Assembly (NCBI RefSeq): GCF_907177275.1
Contig: NZ_CAJSLV010000092.1
Coordinates: 124,001-188,000, forward strand
Length of the DNA stretch: 64,000 nt
Direction: 5' to 3'
DNA from: Actinacidiphila cocklensis
GTDB lineage: Bacteria > Actinomycetota > Actinomycetes > Streptomycetales > Streptomycetaceae
In this document: piece after piece, positions 1-8,011 of the stretch
Layout: every line of letters begins with the position of its first letter
How positions within the stretch are numbered: position 1 is the stretch's first letter
Notes under the pieces: model-generated
Database searches by the model: none
The model's input: the letters and a program-made list of their open reading frames with translations, nothing else
What the model was told of the DNA's origin: nothing
Program-made: the position numbers and the translations under genes

Positions 1-2
1 TC

Positions 3-2027
3 TGGACGCTGACCCGGGACGCGCCCCCGGTACCCGCCGTGCTGGCGGAGCTGATCTCGGCCCGGCTGGCCGCGGTGACCGGGCCGGCCCGTAGGGTGCT
101 GGAACTGCTCGCCCTGTGCCAGCCCGTCGCGCTCGCCGACGCCCAGGCGGTGTCGGGGCTGGACACGCTGATCGGCCTGGACGAGTCCGGCCTGACCCGG
201 GTCCACCAGGACGGCCGGCGCACCACCGTCAGCCTCGCCCACCCGCTGTACGGGGAGGTGGTGCGGGACGGCCTGCCCGAGCCGCGCCGGCGCGACCTGC
301 TGCTCCGGCACATCGAGCGGGTCCAGGCGCACGGGGGCCGCCGGCGCAGCGACGCCGCCCAGCTGGCCGCCCTGCACCTGGCCGCGACCGGCACCGCCGA
401 CCCCGAACTACTGGTCCGTGCGGCCATGGTCGGCCGGCACGCGCACGACTACCGGCAGGTCGACGCCCTGCTGAGCGCGCTGCCCGACAGCCACCGCACG
501 TCCAGCACCTGCCTGATGAACGGCGAGGCGCTGATGAACCTCGCCCGCTGGCAGCAGGCCGACGCGCTGATGGCGGAGGCGGAGAGCCGCGCGGGCAGCG
601 AGCAGGAACGGGTCACCGCGGTGCTGGTGCGCACCTCCAACCTCTTCTGGGCCGCCGCCCGCACCGAGCAGGCGCTCGACGTCAACGACAGGGCGCTCGC
701 GCAGGTCGGCGACCCGGCGAGCCTGCGGCTGCTGCGGCTCAACAAGGGCGCCATGCTGGCCGCTTCTGGCAGGCCTGCCGAGGGCGTGGAGCTGCTGGCC
801 GACGTCGAGGACGACGCCGCCGCCCCGCAGGACGCCGCCCCGTCGCCGCAGAGCGGGGTCTGGGAGGTCGCGGCGTTCGGCAGGACCGCGGCCCTGTGCT
901 GCGTCGGCCGCGTCGAGGAGGCCGTGGAGTGGGGCTGGCGGGCGCACGCGGCCCACCGGCGGCTCGCCGAGCGCGGCCAGGCGGCGCGCACCCCGTACTC
1001 CCAGCTCAACCCGCTGGTCTTCGCGCTGGCGGACGCGGGGCAGCTGGACCTGGCGCGGGAGACGTCCGAGGGTGCGCTGGCCGACATGGTCACCGAGGGC
1101 GTCACCCTGCCGGGCATCTGGATGACCTGCTTCAGGGGCAGGCTGGAGTGGCTGGCCGGGGATGTCGCTGCGGCCCGCCGGTGGTACGCCGAGGCCGTCG
1201 CCCAGGCCCGCACCCACCGCTTCCTTCCGCCGCTGCGCCAGGCGTGGGCCGGTCTCGGCGCCTCGGCGGCGCTGCTCGGCGACGTGGACGCCGCCGAAGC
1301 GGCGGTGGCGGAGCTGCGGAACTGCCCGGTGATGGGCTTCGCCGCCGGCGAGGAAGGGCTGGCGGAGGCCTGGCTGCTGGCGGCCCGCGGGCGCCTGGCG
1401 GAGGCCCGCACCGTGCTGGCCGCCTCCGCCCGGGACGCCCGGCGCACCGGTCACCGCACCTCGGAGCTGCTGCTGCTGACGGACGTCGTCCGGATGGGCG
1501 GTACGGAGCAGCCGGCCGGCCGGCTCGCCGACCTGGGCCGGCTCTGCGACGGCCCCTTCACCGCCGCACGCGTCCGGTTCGCGACCGGGCTCGCCGTGGA
1601 CGACCCGGCCGCCCTCCAGGAGGTCTCGGACGAACTGGCGGGCCTGGGCGCCCACCTGCTCGCCGCGGAAGCCGCCTCGGCAGCGGCGGCCGGGTGGCGG
1701 AGCACCGGCCACCGCCGCCGCGCCACCGCCGCCGCCCACCGGGCGCAGGCGTACACCGCACGCTGCCCGGGAGTGCGCACCCCGCTGCTCGCCACCTCCC
1801 GCAGCGCGCCGGCGGCCAGGTCGCTGACCGCGCGGGAGCACGAGGTCGCCCGGCTCGCCGCCGCGGGTACCACCAGCAAGGACATCGCCGAGGCCCTCCA
1901 CCTGTCGGTGCGCACCGTCGACAACCACCTGCAGCACGTGTACGCCAAGCTGGGCCTGACCACCCGCCGGCAGCTGGCCGCCGCGCTCGGCCTACCGGCC
2001 CCGCCCCACGAGCCGTCACACCGCTGA
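3..2027 (+). CDS. LuxR-family transcriptional regulator (large, 5' truncated by window edge)
   Basis: The frame is open to the left edge, so the true start lies outside the window; the GTG at 39 is only an internal start. The visible part is an Ala/Leu/Arg-rich helical repeat region (TPR-like), the usual middle of LAL-type regulators. It ends in a LuxR-type helix-turn-helix at about residues 590-650, with the family signatures LTAREHEVARLAAAG and SVRTVDNHLQHVYAKLG. Any AAA/P-loop ATPase would be upstream and is not seen. The protein is expected to be a cytoplasmic DNA-binding activator; its targets cannot be read from the sequence. A 33-bp tandem duplication spans its stop codon. Confidence 0.85.
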   Translation, partial: WTLTRDAPPVPAVLAELISARLAAVTGPARRVLELLALCQPVALADAQAVSGLDTLIGLDESGLTRVHQDGRRTTVSLAHPLYGEVVRDGLPEPRRRDLLLRHIERVQAHGGRRRSDAAQLAALHLAATGTADPELLVRAAMVGRHAHDYRQVDALLSALPDSHRTSSTCLMNGEALMNLARWQQADALMAEAESRAGSEQERVTAVLVRTSNLFWAAARTEQALDVNDRALAQVGDPASLRLLRLNKGAMLAASGRPAEGVELLADVEDDAAAPQDAAPSPQSGVWEVAAFGRTAALCCVGRVEEAVEWGWRAHAAHRRLAERGQAARTPYSQLNPLVFALADAGQLDLARETSEGALADMVTEGVTLPGIWMTCFRGRLEWLAGDVAAARRWYAEAVAQARTHRFLPPLRQAWAGLGASAALLGDVDAAEAAVAELRNCPVMGFAAGEEGLAEAWLLAARGRLAEARTVLAASARDARRTGHRTSELLLLTDVVRMGGTEQPAGRLADLGRLCDGPFTAARVRFATGLAVDDPAALQEVSDELAGLGAHLLAAEAASAAAAGWRSTGHRRRATAAAHRAQAYTARCPGVRTPLLATSRSAPAARSLTAREHEVARLAAAGTTSKDIAEALHLSVRTVDNHLQHVYAKLGLTTRRQLAAALGLPAPPHEPSHR

Positions 2028-2060
2028 CCGGCCCCGCCCCACGAGCCGTCACACCGCCGA
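1995..2060. repeat. 33-bp tandem duplication across the regulator stop codon
   Basis: Bases 1995-2027 and 2028-2060 are head-to-tail copies of a 33-bp unit differing at one visible position. The first copy ends in TGA, the stop of the LuxR-type gene; the second has CGA there. The first copy encodes the last residues (PAPPHEPSHR) and the stop. Confidence 0.9.
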
Positions 2061-2224
2061 CCGCTCCCACCGCCTGAGCCGCGCTCAGGAACGGTGCCGG
2101 ACCGCTCCGGCCGCCGCGAAGAAGTCCCGGAAGCCGTGCAACCTCGTCCGCGCCTCGGGAGTGAAGGGGATGGAGGGACGAGACACCCGCTCCTCCGCGA
2201 GACCGAACGTATCGAAGGAGCACC

Positions 2225-2803
2225 ATGAAACTGCGCATCCTCGCGTCCGCCGTGGCTCTCGCCGCGGCAGGCACGGTCGCCGCCGCCACCGCCCACTCCG
2301 CGTCCGCGGTGCCCACTCCCGCCGCCGCCCCGGCCGCCCACCGGGCCGCGGCCGCGCCCGCCGCCGCTCACGCCGCCGCTCCCGCCAAGCCCGCCGCGGC
2401 CCCCCGCGTGCTGGTGGTGCGGCCCGGGCAGCTGGTGAACGCAGGCCACGGCCAGTACCTGAAGCTCACCCGCACCGAGCGCTGCGTCGGCACGCCGCCC
2501 GAGGACTGGTCCACCTGCAAGAGCGTGGTCGACGGCAACCAGCCCGCGGGCACGGTGAGCCTGCAGTCCTCGGGCGACGCCTCGGGGACCCTCTACTCCC
2601 CGCTCTACATCGGCGACGGCCGGGCGGCCCGCATGACGGTGACCGTCCAGGGCGCCACCTACGACGCCCGGGTCGTCACGCTCGGCGGGCACCCGGGGTA
2701 CGCCACCGGATACGCCTGGGGCGCTCCCACCAGCGGCTTCCCCGGTGAGAAGCCCGAGGTGACGGTGTACGACGCCGCGGGCACGGTCCTTGCCCAGTTC
2801 TGA
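2225..2803 (+). CDS. Secreted protein of unknown function, paralogous to the protein two genes downstream
   Basis: 192 residues starting at ATG with a GAAGGAG ribosome site just upstream. Residues 1-28 form a Sec signal peptide (MKLR, an Ala/Val core, then an Ala-Ser-Ala type cleavage region). An Ala/Pro linker follows to about residue 60. The C-terminal 130 residues form a compact domain with two Cys and the stretch GNQPAGTVS, then HPGYATGY and a VTVYDAAG end. The same order (GNQPQGSVS, HPGWAAGY, LTVWDADG) occurs in the membrane protein at 3380-4129, so the two are paralogs. The next gene, a sigma factor, overlaps its end by 14 bp. The family was not recognised; the protein probably acts outside the cell. 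Confidence 0.8.
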   Translation: MKLRILASAVALAAAGTVAAATAHSASAVPTPAAAPAAHRAAAAPAAAHAAAPAKPAAAPRVLVVRPGQLVNAGHGQYLKLTRTERCVGTPPEDWSTCKSVVDGNQPAGTVSLQSSGDASGTLYSPLYIGDGRAARMTVTVQGATYDARVVTLGGHPGYATGYAWGAPTSGFPGEKPEVTVYDAAGTVLAQF

Positions 2804-3383
2804 CAGTCCACCGCTCGACGCGCCCACGCGCGGCCGCGACGTCCCGGGACGCGACCTGTCCCGGGACGTCGCGGCCGCCGTGGACGCGGGCTCGGACTTC
2901 GAGTCCTGGGCGGCGGTGCGCTGGTCGCGGCTGGTGCGGACGGCGTACCTGCTGACCGGCGACCACCACGAGGCGGAGGACCTGGTCCAGACGACGCTCG
3001 CCAAGGTCTTCCTCGCCTGGCCGCGGATCAGCCGGCTCGACGAGCCCGACGCCTACGTCCACCGCGCGCTGGTGAACAACAACCTCAGCCGGTTCCGCCG
3101 GCGCCGCGTCGTCCACCTGCTCACCTCCCGGCTGCCGGAGCGGAGCCGGCCCGCGGCCACCGGCCACGTCGAGACCCGGGCCGCGTTGGTCACCGCCCTC
3201 GCCGCGCTCCCACCGCGGATGCGGGCGGTGGTCGTGCTGCGCTACTGGGAGGACCTCAGCGAGCAGCAGGTCGCCGACGCGCTGGGCTGCACGATCGGGA
3301 ACGTCAAGAGCCAGGCGAGCCGCGGCCTGCGCAAACTGCGCGACCATCCGGCGCTCGCCGCCGGGGAGAGCGGGGAGAGGTGA
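2790..3383 (+). CDS. SigE-family (ECF-type) RNA polymerase sigma factor
   Basis: About 197 residues if the TTG at 2790 is used. This start overlaps the end of the preceding gene; a GTG about 30 codons in is an alternative because the first residues are not conserved-looking. Region 2 carries RTAYLLTGDHHEAEDLVQTT and region 4 carries LPPRMRAVVVLRYWEDLSEQQVADAL, followed by the recognition helix IGNVKSQASRGLRKLR. The layout matches the short SigE-family factors common in Streptomyces. It overlaps the following membrane protein gene as GTGA, so the two are translationally coupled. The downstream partner occupies the usual anti-sigma position. Confidence 0.88.
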   Translation: MPSSDSPPLDAPTRGRDVPGRDLSRDVAAAVDAGSDFESWAAVRWSRLVRTAYLLTGDHHEAEDLVQTTLAKVFLAWPRISRLDEPDAYVHRALVNNNLSRFRRRRVVHLLTSRLPERSRPAATGHVETRAALVTALAALPPRMRAVVVLRYWEDLSEQQVADALGCTIGNVKSQASRGLRKLRDHPALAAGESGER

Positions 3384-4129
3384 GAGGTGTGAACAGCCGG
3401 ACGGCGGAGCACGGCGACGGGGCTTCCGCAAGGTTCGAGGAGCGGATGCGGCGTGCCCTGTCCGACGCCGCGGCCACGGTCGAGCCGGCCCCCTGGCCCG
3501 CCGGGGAGGTGCTGGGACGTGCCGCACGCCGCCGGCGCAACCGGCGCGTCGCGGTCTGCGTGCCGCTGGTGGTCGCCGTCGCCGCGATCGCCGCCCTGGC
3601 GGCCGGTGTCGCCCGCGGCCCGGACGAACCGCGCCCGGTGGCAGCGGCCCCCGCACCGCCGCCCCGACCCCGTACGCCCCCTTCCCCCGCGGTCGTCTGG
3701 CCGGCGGTGCGGGTGGCCGAGCCGGGCCGGGCCATCGGCTTCGGCGGCGGCGTGCGGATGCGGCTCGCCGCCGGCGAACGCTGCGTCGACTGGAAGGACG
3801 GCGGGGGCTGGGACTGCCGGGACGAGTCCAACGAGGACGGCAACCAGCCGCAGGGATCGGTGAGCACCCAGGCGTACGGCTACACCGGCGGCATGCGCTA
3901 CACCCTGCTCTACCGGGGGACGGCCGCCCCTGCGCGGATGTGCGTCACCGTCGCCGGCCGCGCCTGGCCCGCGACCGTGGTCACGCTGCCCGGCCACCCG
4001 GGATGGGCGGCCGGCTATCTCGACCTGCCCACGTCCGCCGCCTCGCAGGGCCCGTTCACGCCCCTGGGCCTGACAGTGTGGGACGCGGACGGCCGGGTGA
4101 TCGCGTCGCTGGAGAAGCCGCGGGGGTAG
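3380..4129 (+). CDS. Single-pass membrane protein coupled to the sigma factor (possible sigma regulator)
   Basis: 249 residues from GTG at 3380, overlapping the sigma stop by 4 bases. The N-terminal 50 residues are cytoplasmic and charged. RRRRNRR precedes one membrane helix at about residues 54-75 (VAVCVPLVVAVAAIAALAAG). A Pro-rich stretch follows, then an extracellular domain homologous to the secreted protein at 2225-2803. The location and topology suit an anti-sigma or signal-sensing role, but no recognised zinc anti-sigma motif is visible, so this is inference. The shared extracellular domain suggests that the secreted and anchored proteins bind the same ligand or each other. Confidence 0.75.
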   Translation: MRGVNSRTAEHGDGASARFEERMRRALSDAAATVEPAPWPAGEVLGRAARRRRNRRVAVCVPLVVAVAAIAALAAGVARGPDEPRPVAAAPAPPPRPRTPPSPAVVWPAVRVAEPGRAIGFGGGVRMRLAAGERCVDWKDGGGWDCRDESNEDGNQPQGSVSTQAYGYTGGMRYTLLYRGTAAPARMCVTVAGRAWPATVVTLPGHPGWAAGYLDLPTSAASQGPFTPLGLTVWDADGRVIASLEKPRG

Positions 4130-4204
4130 CGCCTGGTGCGGCGGGCGGGAGTCGCGGCTTGTTCGAGCCCCAACCGCCCCACCCGTTCCGGACATTGCGC
4201 TGAC

Positions 4205-4240
4205 TTGACCTGTACATGACCCTCGTGTCGATCCTACGAT
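4205..4240 (+). promoter_or_regulatory. Possible promoter for the S1 protease gene
   Basis: TTGACC at 4205-4210 lies 104 bp before the ATG. A TCGATC hexamer follows at 17-bp spacing and TACGAT at 24 bp. The -35 is good, but neither -10 is convincing at a proper distance. Confidence 0.25.
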
Positions 4241-4314
4241 GGCACGGCACCACCTGAGAGCGCTCTCTGCTCGCTTCGGTCTCACTCCCCCCAGACGGAA
4301 GAAGAAGAGGTGTC

Positions 4315-5484
4315 ATGAAACGCAGAATCGGCACGATCATGGGCCTGTCGGCCTTACTCGCCGGGGCCGTCGCCGCCGGCGCCGGCGCCACCTCCGCGAC
4401 CGCGTCCGCGTCCGCCGCCCCCAAGGTGGACGCCTCCGCGGCGGTCGTGGACGCGATGGTCCACGACCTGGGCCTCACCAAGGACCAGGCCCAGCGGCAA
4501 CTGCAGCAGCAGGCCGCCGCGAGCGGCCTCGCACCGAAGGCCGAGAAGGCCGCCGGAAGTGCGTACGGCGGCTCGTGGTTCGACCGGAAGGACGGCAGGC
4601 TGGTCGTCGCGGTCACCGACGCGGACGCGGCCCGGGCGGTGGCCGGGACCGGAGCGGCCACCCGGGTCGTCACCCGCACCGCGGCGCAGCTCGACGCGGC
4701 CAAGTCGGCGATCGACGCGCAGGCCAGGAAGCAGAAGGCCCCGGCGGGGGTGAGCAGTTGGGGCGTGGACCTCGCGTCGAACAGCGTCGTGGTCAGCGTC
4801 CGCGCCGACAAGGCGGCGGACCCCGCGGTCCGCGCCTTCGTCGCCCGGGCGGAGCGGGGCGACTCCGCGAAGGCCGTGACGGTGCGGACGACGGCCGCCG
4901 CCGCTCCGACAACGCTGTCAGCGGGCACGGTCGGCGGCGACCCGTACACCAGCCACGGCATCCGCTGCTCCATCGGCTTCTCGGTGGTGGGCGGCTTCGT
5001 CACGGCAGGGCACTGCTCGCAGGCGGGCGCGGCCGTCTACGGCTGGGACGGCTCCTACGTCGGCAACTTCCAGGCCGGCACCTTCCCGGGGAACGACTAC
5101 TCCTGGGTCAACGTGGGCAGCGGCTGGTGGACGGTGAACGTCGTCCTCGGCTGGGGCACCGTCTCCGACGCGCTGGTGCACGGCTCCGCGGTCGCCCCGG
5201 TCGGCTCCTCCGTGTGCCGCTCGGGCTCCACCACGCACTGGCACTGCGGCACGGTCCTCGGCATGAACCAGACCGTCAACTACTCCCAGGGCAGCGTCTA
5301 CGGGCTCACCGAGACCAACGTGTGCGCGGAACCGGGCGACTCCGGCGGCTCGTTCATCACCGGCGACCAGGCCCAGGGTGTGACCTCCGGCGGCTACGGC
5401 AACTGCAGCTCGGGCGGCGAGACCTGGTTCCAGCCGGTCAACCCGATCCTGTCGGCCTACCACCTCACGCTCCAGACGAGCTGA
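4315..5484 (+). CDS. Secreted S1 serine protease with alpha-lytic/streptogrisin-type propeptide
   Basis: 389 residues, ATG with AGAAGAGG upstream. A signal peptide covers residues 1-34. Residues 35-200 form the pro-region typical of streptogrisins, including LVVAVTDADAARAV and SNSVVVSV. The mature chymotrypsin-fold domain runs from about 200. The catalytic triad is visible: His233 in TAGHC, Asp261 in GNDYSWV and Ser343 in GDSGG. Cysteines at about 218/234, 301/311 and 337/364 fit the conserved disulfides. The enzyme is expected to be exported by Sec, folded by its pro-region and self-matured outside the cell. It stands alone as a transcription unit. Confidence 0.93.
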   Translation: MKRRIGTIMGLSALLAGAVAAGAGATSATASASAAPKVDASAAVVDAMVHDLGLTKDQAQRQLQQQAAASGLAPKAEKAAGSAYGGSWFDRKDGRLVVAVTDADAARAVAGTGAATRVVTRTAAQLDAAKSAIDAQARKQKAPAGVSSWGVDLASNSVVVSVRADKAADPAVRAFVARAERGDSAKAVTVRTTAAAAPTTLSAGTVGGDPYTSHGIRCSIGFSVVGGFVTAGHCSQAGAAVYGWDGSYVGNFQAGTFPGNDYSWVNVGSGWWTVNVVLGWGTVSDALVHGSAVAPVGSSVCRSGSTTHWHCGTVLGMNQTVNYSQGSVYGLTETNVCAEPGDSGGSFITGDQAQGVTSGGYGNCSSGGETWFQPVNPILSAYHLTLQTS

Positions 5485-5736
5485 CGGCGCGGAGCAGTCC
5501 TGCGGCGGCCTCCTGACCTGCGGGTCCCGGAGGTGTCGCGGCCGGTGGCCAGGGAGATGGCGTCCCTGGCCACCGGCGCCGCGTCGCAGGCGGCCGGCGG
5601 CAGGAGCCGTGGGGCAAGGTTCACTCCGATCCGTAACGGCACAGTAACTGGGCCGCCAAGAGGGCGCGGCCCGTGCGAGGTTCGACTCCCTGGCGCCGGT
5701 GTCCCGGCAGCAGAGCCCGATCCGGGGGGATTGCGG

Positions 5737-6573
5737 ATGTCAGAACCACCCTTGAGCGGTGATGACGCGGGTGCGGGTGCCTCCACCGGCAGCGTTCCCG
5801 TGCCCGGCGTCCCACCCGGCGCCACGCCCGACGAAGCCGGTACGGCGGCCGGCGCCGCGCCTGGGGACGGCGGGTCCGCGGACACCTCCGCGGCGGCCGC
5901 CGAGCCGGCGGACACCGGCACCCCCGCGCCGCCCGGGATCTCCGCCGGCAGCCTGCTGGCGCTGTCCGTCGCCGCGGTGGTGTGGACGGTGGTCCTGCTG
6001 TCCGTGGCGGCGGTCGAGACCGACGGGCTCTCCCGGGTGTTCGCCGGGCTGGTGGTCCTGGTCGGTGTCGTGGTCGCGGTCCTGGGCCTGTTCCCGCCGC
6101 TGCGTCCGCCGTCGATCCCGCGTCGGACGGCCGTCTGGGCGGTCGTCGCCGTCCTGTGTGCGGACGGCCTGGTCACCGCCGGATGGCCCCTCTGGTCGTA
6201 CCACCGGGCGAACACGGTCGTCACCGTCCCGGACTGGTCGCTCAGGGGCAACCTGGGGCTGCTGCCGAAGCAGTCGGCCACCTTCCAGGCCAAGGTCACC
6301 GCCCACCGCAAGTACGTCGTCATCACGTTCGAGGTGACGGACACCGACCGGACGATCGGCACCTGCGCGCCGCTGACGACCCTTGACGTCGTCCCCGCGA
6401 GCACGACCAGGCCGCAGCAGCCGGTGCAGGTCGCTCCCGACACCCGGGCGAAGATCCGGCTGGAGCCCGGACAGGACGAGATCACGCTCACCGTGACGGT
6501 GGTGAACCCCAGGGACGACGCGAACTGCGGGGTCAACCTGCAGATCTCCCGCGTCGCACTCAGCAACGGCTAG
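5737..6573 (+). CDS. Membrane protein with C-terminal extracellular domain, unknown function
   Basis: 278 residues from the ATG at 5737, chosen because GGGGGA lies 6 bp upstream. Frame-compatible sequence further upstream has no protein-like composition. The first 70 residues are Pro/Gly/Ala/Asp-rich and disordered. Membrane helices follow at about 73-93, 102-117 and 125-145. The last 130 residues form a soluble beta-rich domain with two Cys (IGTCAP and DANCGVN). A solute-binding lipoprotein gene starts 23 bp downstream, so the pair is probably one operon. The family was not recognised; a role as a membrane partner of the lipoprotein is only inference. Confidence 0.7.
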   Translation: MSEPPLSGDDAGAGASTGSVPVPGVPPGATPDEAGTAAGAAPGDGGSADTSAAAAEPADTGTPAPPGISAGSLLALSVAAVVWTVVLLSVAAVETDGLSRVFAGLVVLVGVVVAVLGLFPPLRPPSIPRRTAVWAVVAVLCADGLVTAGWPLWSYHRANTVVTVPDWSLRGNLGLLPKQSATFQAKVTAHRKYVVITFEVTDTDRTIGTCAPLTTLDVVPASTTRPQQPVQVAPDTRAKIRLEPGQDEITLTVTVVNPRDDANCGVNLQISRVALSNG

Positions 6574-6596
6574 CTACCGAAAGCAGGAACATCCCC

Positions 6597-7457
6597 GTGC
6601 CCGCAGCGCGTCACCCGGCCAAGGCGGCCGGTCTTCTCCTTCTCGCACTGGCCACCGCCTGCGGCGGCTCCAGCTCCCCGGCGGGCTCCGTGCTCAGCGG
6701 TGAACGCGTCACCGTCGGCACCATAGCCGACGCACCGGGGTTCGACTTCGACGTCCCCGCGGCGGGCTTCGACATCGACGTGATGCACGCCGTCGGCGCG
6801 GCGCTGGACAAGAAGATGGTCCCCTCGCCGATCTTCTACAAGGACCGCCCGGGCCAGTTGCTCGACGGCACCCTCCAGCTCGTCATCGCCACCTACTCGA
6901 TCACGCAGGGCCGCAACGACGCCGGAATAGACTTCGCCGGACCGTACATGGTCAGTCCGCAGGGGCTGCTGGTCCGCAAGACCGACGACACGTTCCGCAG
7001 CGCGAAGGACGTCCGGGGCAAGAGCGTGTGCACCGCGGAGGACACCACCGGCGGCGGGACGGACATCCCCGGGGCGCACATGGACGACCAGCAGCCGACC
7101 ACGCAGGGATGCGTCGACCAGCTGGCCGCGGGCAACACCGACGCCGTCTTCAGCGACTGGCTGATCCTCGACGGCTTCATGCACCTCCACCCCGACGAGT
7201 ACAAGGTGGTGCTGCCGAACGTGTTCGGCCAGCTCCAGTACCTCGGCATCGGCCTGAAGAAGGGGCATCACGCCGACTGCCTGAAACTCAACGGCGTCCT
7301 CACGAACTTCCTGGACAAGCAGTGGGCGACGGACTTCCTGACCGATTTCCCCTACGCGATCAAGGACTACAACCAGCAGACCGGGCAGGCGCGGGACTAC
7401 CAGAGCGTGTTCAAACCCACCTCCAGCGAGGTGCAGCGGCTGTCCTGCAAGCTGTGA
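6597..7457 (+). CDS. Amino-acid-type ABC transporter solute-binding lipoprotein (SBP_bac_3 family)
   Basis: 286 residues from GTG at 6597. The N-terminus is a lipoprotein signal with the lipobox LATAC, putting the lipidated Cys at about residue 22. The body has the order of the type-3 solute-binding fold: GERVTVGTIADAPGF, then GFDIDVMHAVGAAL, LVIATYSITQGRND, FAGPYMVSPQGLLVRK and VCTAEDTT. It is expected to sit on the outer face of the membrane and bind an amino acid or similar small polar ligand. No permease or ATPase gene adjoins it, and the upstream neighbour is a membrane protein, so it may be a sensor rather than part of an importer. Confidence 0.85.
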   Translation: MPAARHPAKAAGLLLLALATACGGSSSPAGSVLSGERVTVGTIADAPGFDFDVPAAGFDIDVMHAVGAALDKKMVPSPIFYKDRPGQLLDGTLQLVIATYSITQGRNDAGIDFAGPYMVSPQGLLVRKTDDTFRSAKDVRGKSVCTAEDTTGGGTDIPGAHMDDQQPTTQGCVDQLAAGNTDAVFSDWLILDGFMHLHPDEYKVVLPNVFGQLQYLGIGLKKGHHADCLKLNGVLTNFLDKQWATDFLTDFPYAIKDYNQQTGQARDYQSVFKPTSSEVQRLSCKL

Positions 7458-7467
7458 GGCCGTGGGG

Positions 7468-7503
7468 GGCGCCGCGCACCCGTCACGCGGTGCGCGCGGC
7501 GCC
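7468..7503 (+). terminator. Hairpin terminator after the lipoprotein gene
   Basis: GGCGCCGCGCACC (7468-7480) faces GGTGCGCGCGGCGCC (7489-7503) across an 8-nt loop, pairing fully apart from a 2-nt bulge, 10 bp after the stop codon. There is no T-run, as is usual in this group. A second, loop-less palindrome lies at 7511-7528. Confidence 0.65.
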
Positions 7504-7599
7504 CGTCCCGCCGGCCCCGCGGGGCCGGCCGGTCAGCCCGCCGGCAGGGGCAGCGCCTTCTGCGCCCCGCCTGGGGCGCCGTGCGGCAGCCGTGGGGTC

Positions 7600-7630
7600 T
7601 TGACACGGCCTGCCATCGGGCACGTACGGT
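7600..7630 (+). promoter_or_regulatory. Candidate vegetative promoter for the leader peptide and monooxygenase
   Basis: A perfect TTGACA at 7600-7605 is followed after 19 bp by TACGGT at 7625-7630. The spacing is slightly long. It lies about 110 bp before the leader peptide start and reads towards it. Confidence 0.45.
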
Positions 7631-7742
7631 CGTTCCGCACCGTCAGCACGCATCACGCGGCCGGGACGTACCCGGGGCCGCGGAGCAGTGCCCGGCCTTC
7701 GAGGCCGGGCCGATCGGAGTCGTCGTGAGGGGATCGCGCGTC

Positions 7743-7832
7743 GTGCCCGTCGGGGCCGCGGTTCTGCGTCCCGGCTGGACGAAGCGCCGGCACGTCGATC
7801 TGTGCCGGACCCACACCACGCTCTGTCGCTGA
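7743..7832 (+). CDS. Cysteine-type attenuator leader peptide
   Basis: A 29-residue open frame from GTG at 7743, with GAGGGGA nine bases upstream; GTG at 7725 is an alternative giving 35 residues. The end, KRRHVDLCRTHTTLCR, has the RRHVDL...LC signature of the small leader peptides found before sulfur-metabolism genes in actinobacteria. Two Cys codons fall in the last ten. It precedes an FMN-dependent monooxygenase of the family that handles sulfonates and related compounds. The expected role is cis-acting: ribosome pausing at Cys codons when cysteine is short would change the RNA folds downstream. Confidence 0.75.
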   Translation: MPVGAAVLRPGWTKRRHVDLCRTHTTLCR

Positions 7833-7869
7833 CGATCCGCCGTCCCTGACGGCCACCCCTCCACCCTTT

Positions 7870-7917
7870 CGCGCGCGGGTCGCCGTGTGCGCGCGCCCCG
7901 GCGGAAGCCCGCGCGCG
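7870..7917 (+). promoter_or_regulatory. Mutually exclusive GC-rich hairpins (attenuator-like)
   Basis: Three complementary blocks lie between the leader peptide and the monooxygenase: CGCGCGCGGG (7870-7879), GCGCGCGC (7889-7896) and CCCGCGCGCG (7908-7917). The first can pair with the second or, over 10 bp, with the third; the second can also pair with the third. This is the layout of a translation-controlled attenuator, though no T-run is present. Confidence 0.45.
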
Positions 7918-8011
7918 TGACTGCGGCCGCCGCCACCTCCGCCGTGAACGACGGCGGCACCCAGCCCCATGACGCCATCGGTGCCTCGCCGCCGGTGAGA
8001 AGGGACGACCT

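Noticed and set aside
5640..5700. tRNA-like stretch (GGTTCGACTCC with GC-rich flanks) before the membrane protein gene
   Set aside because: The T-stem arms do not pair, no acceptor stem or anticodon arm can be built, and no CCA end is present.
7511..7528. CCGGCCCCGCGGGGCCGG palindrome as a separate terminator
   Set aside because: It has no loop and so folds poorly as RNA; the hairpin at 7468-7503 is better placed.
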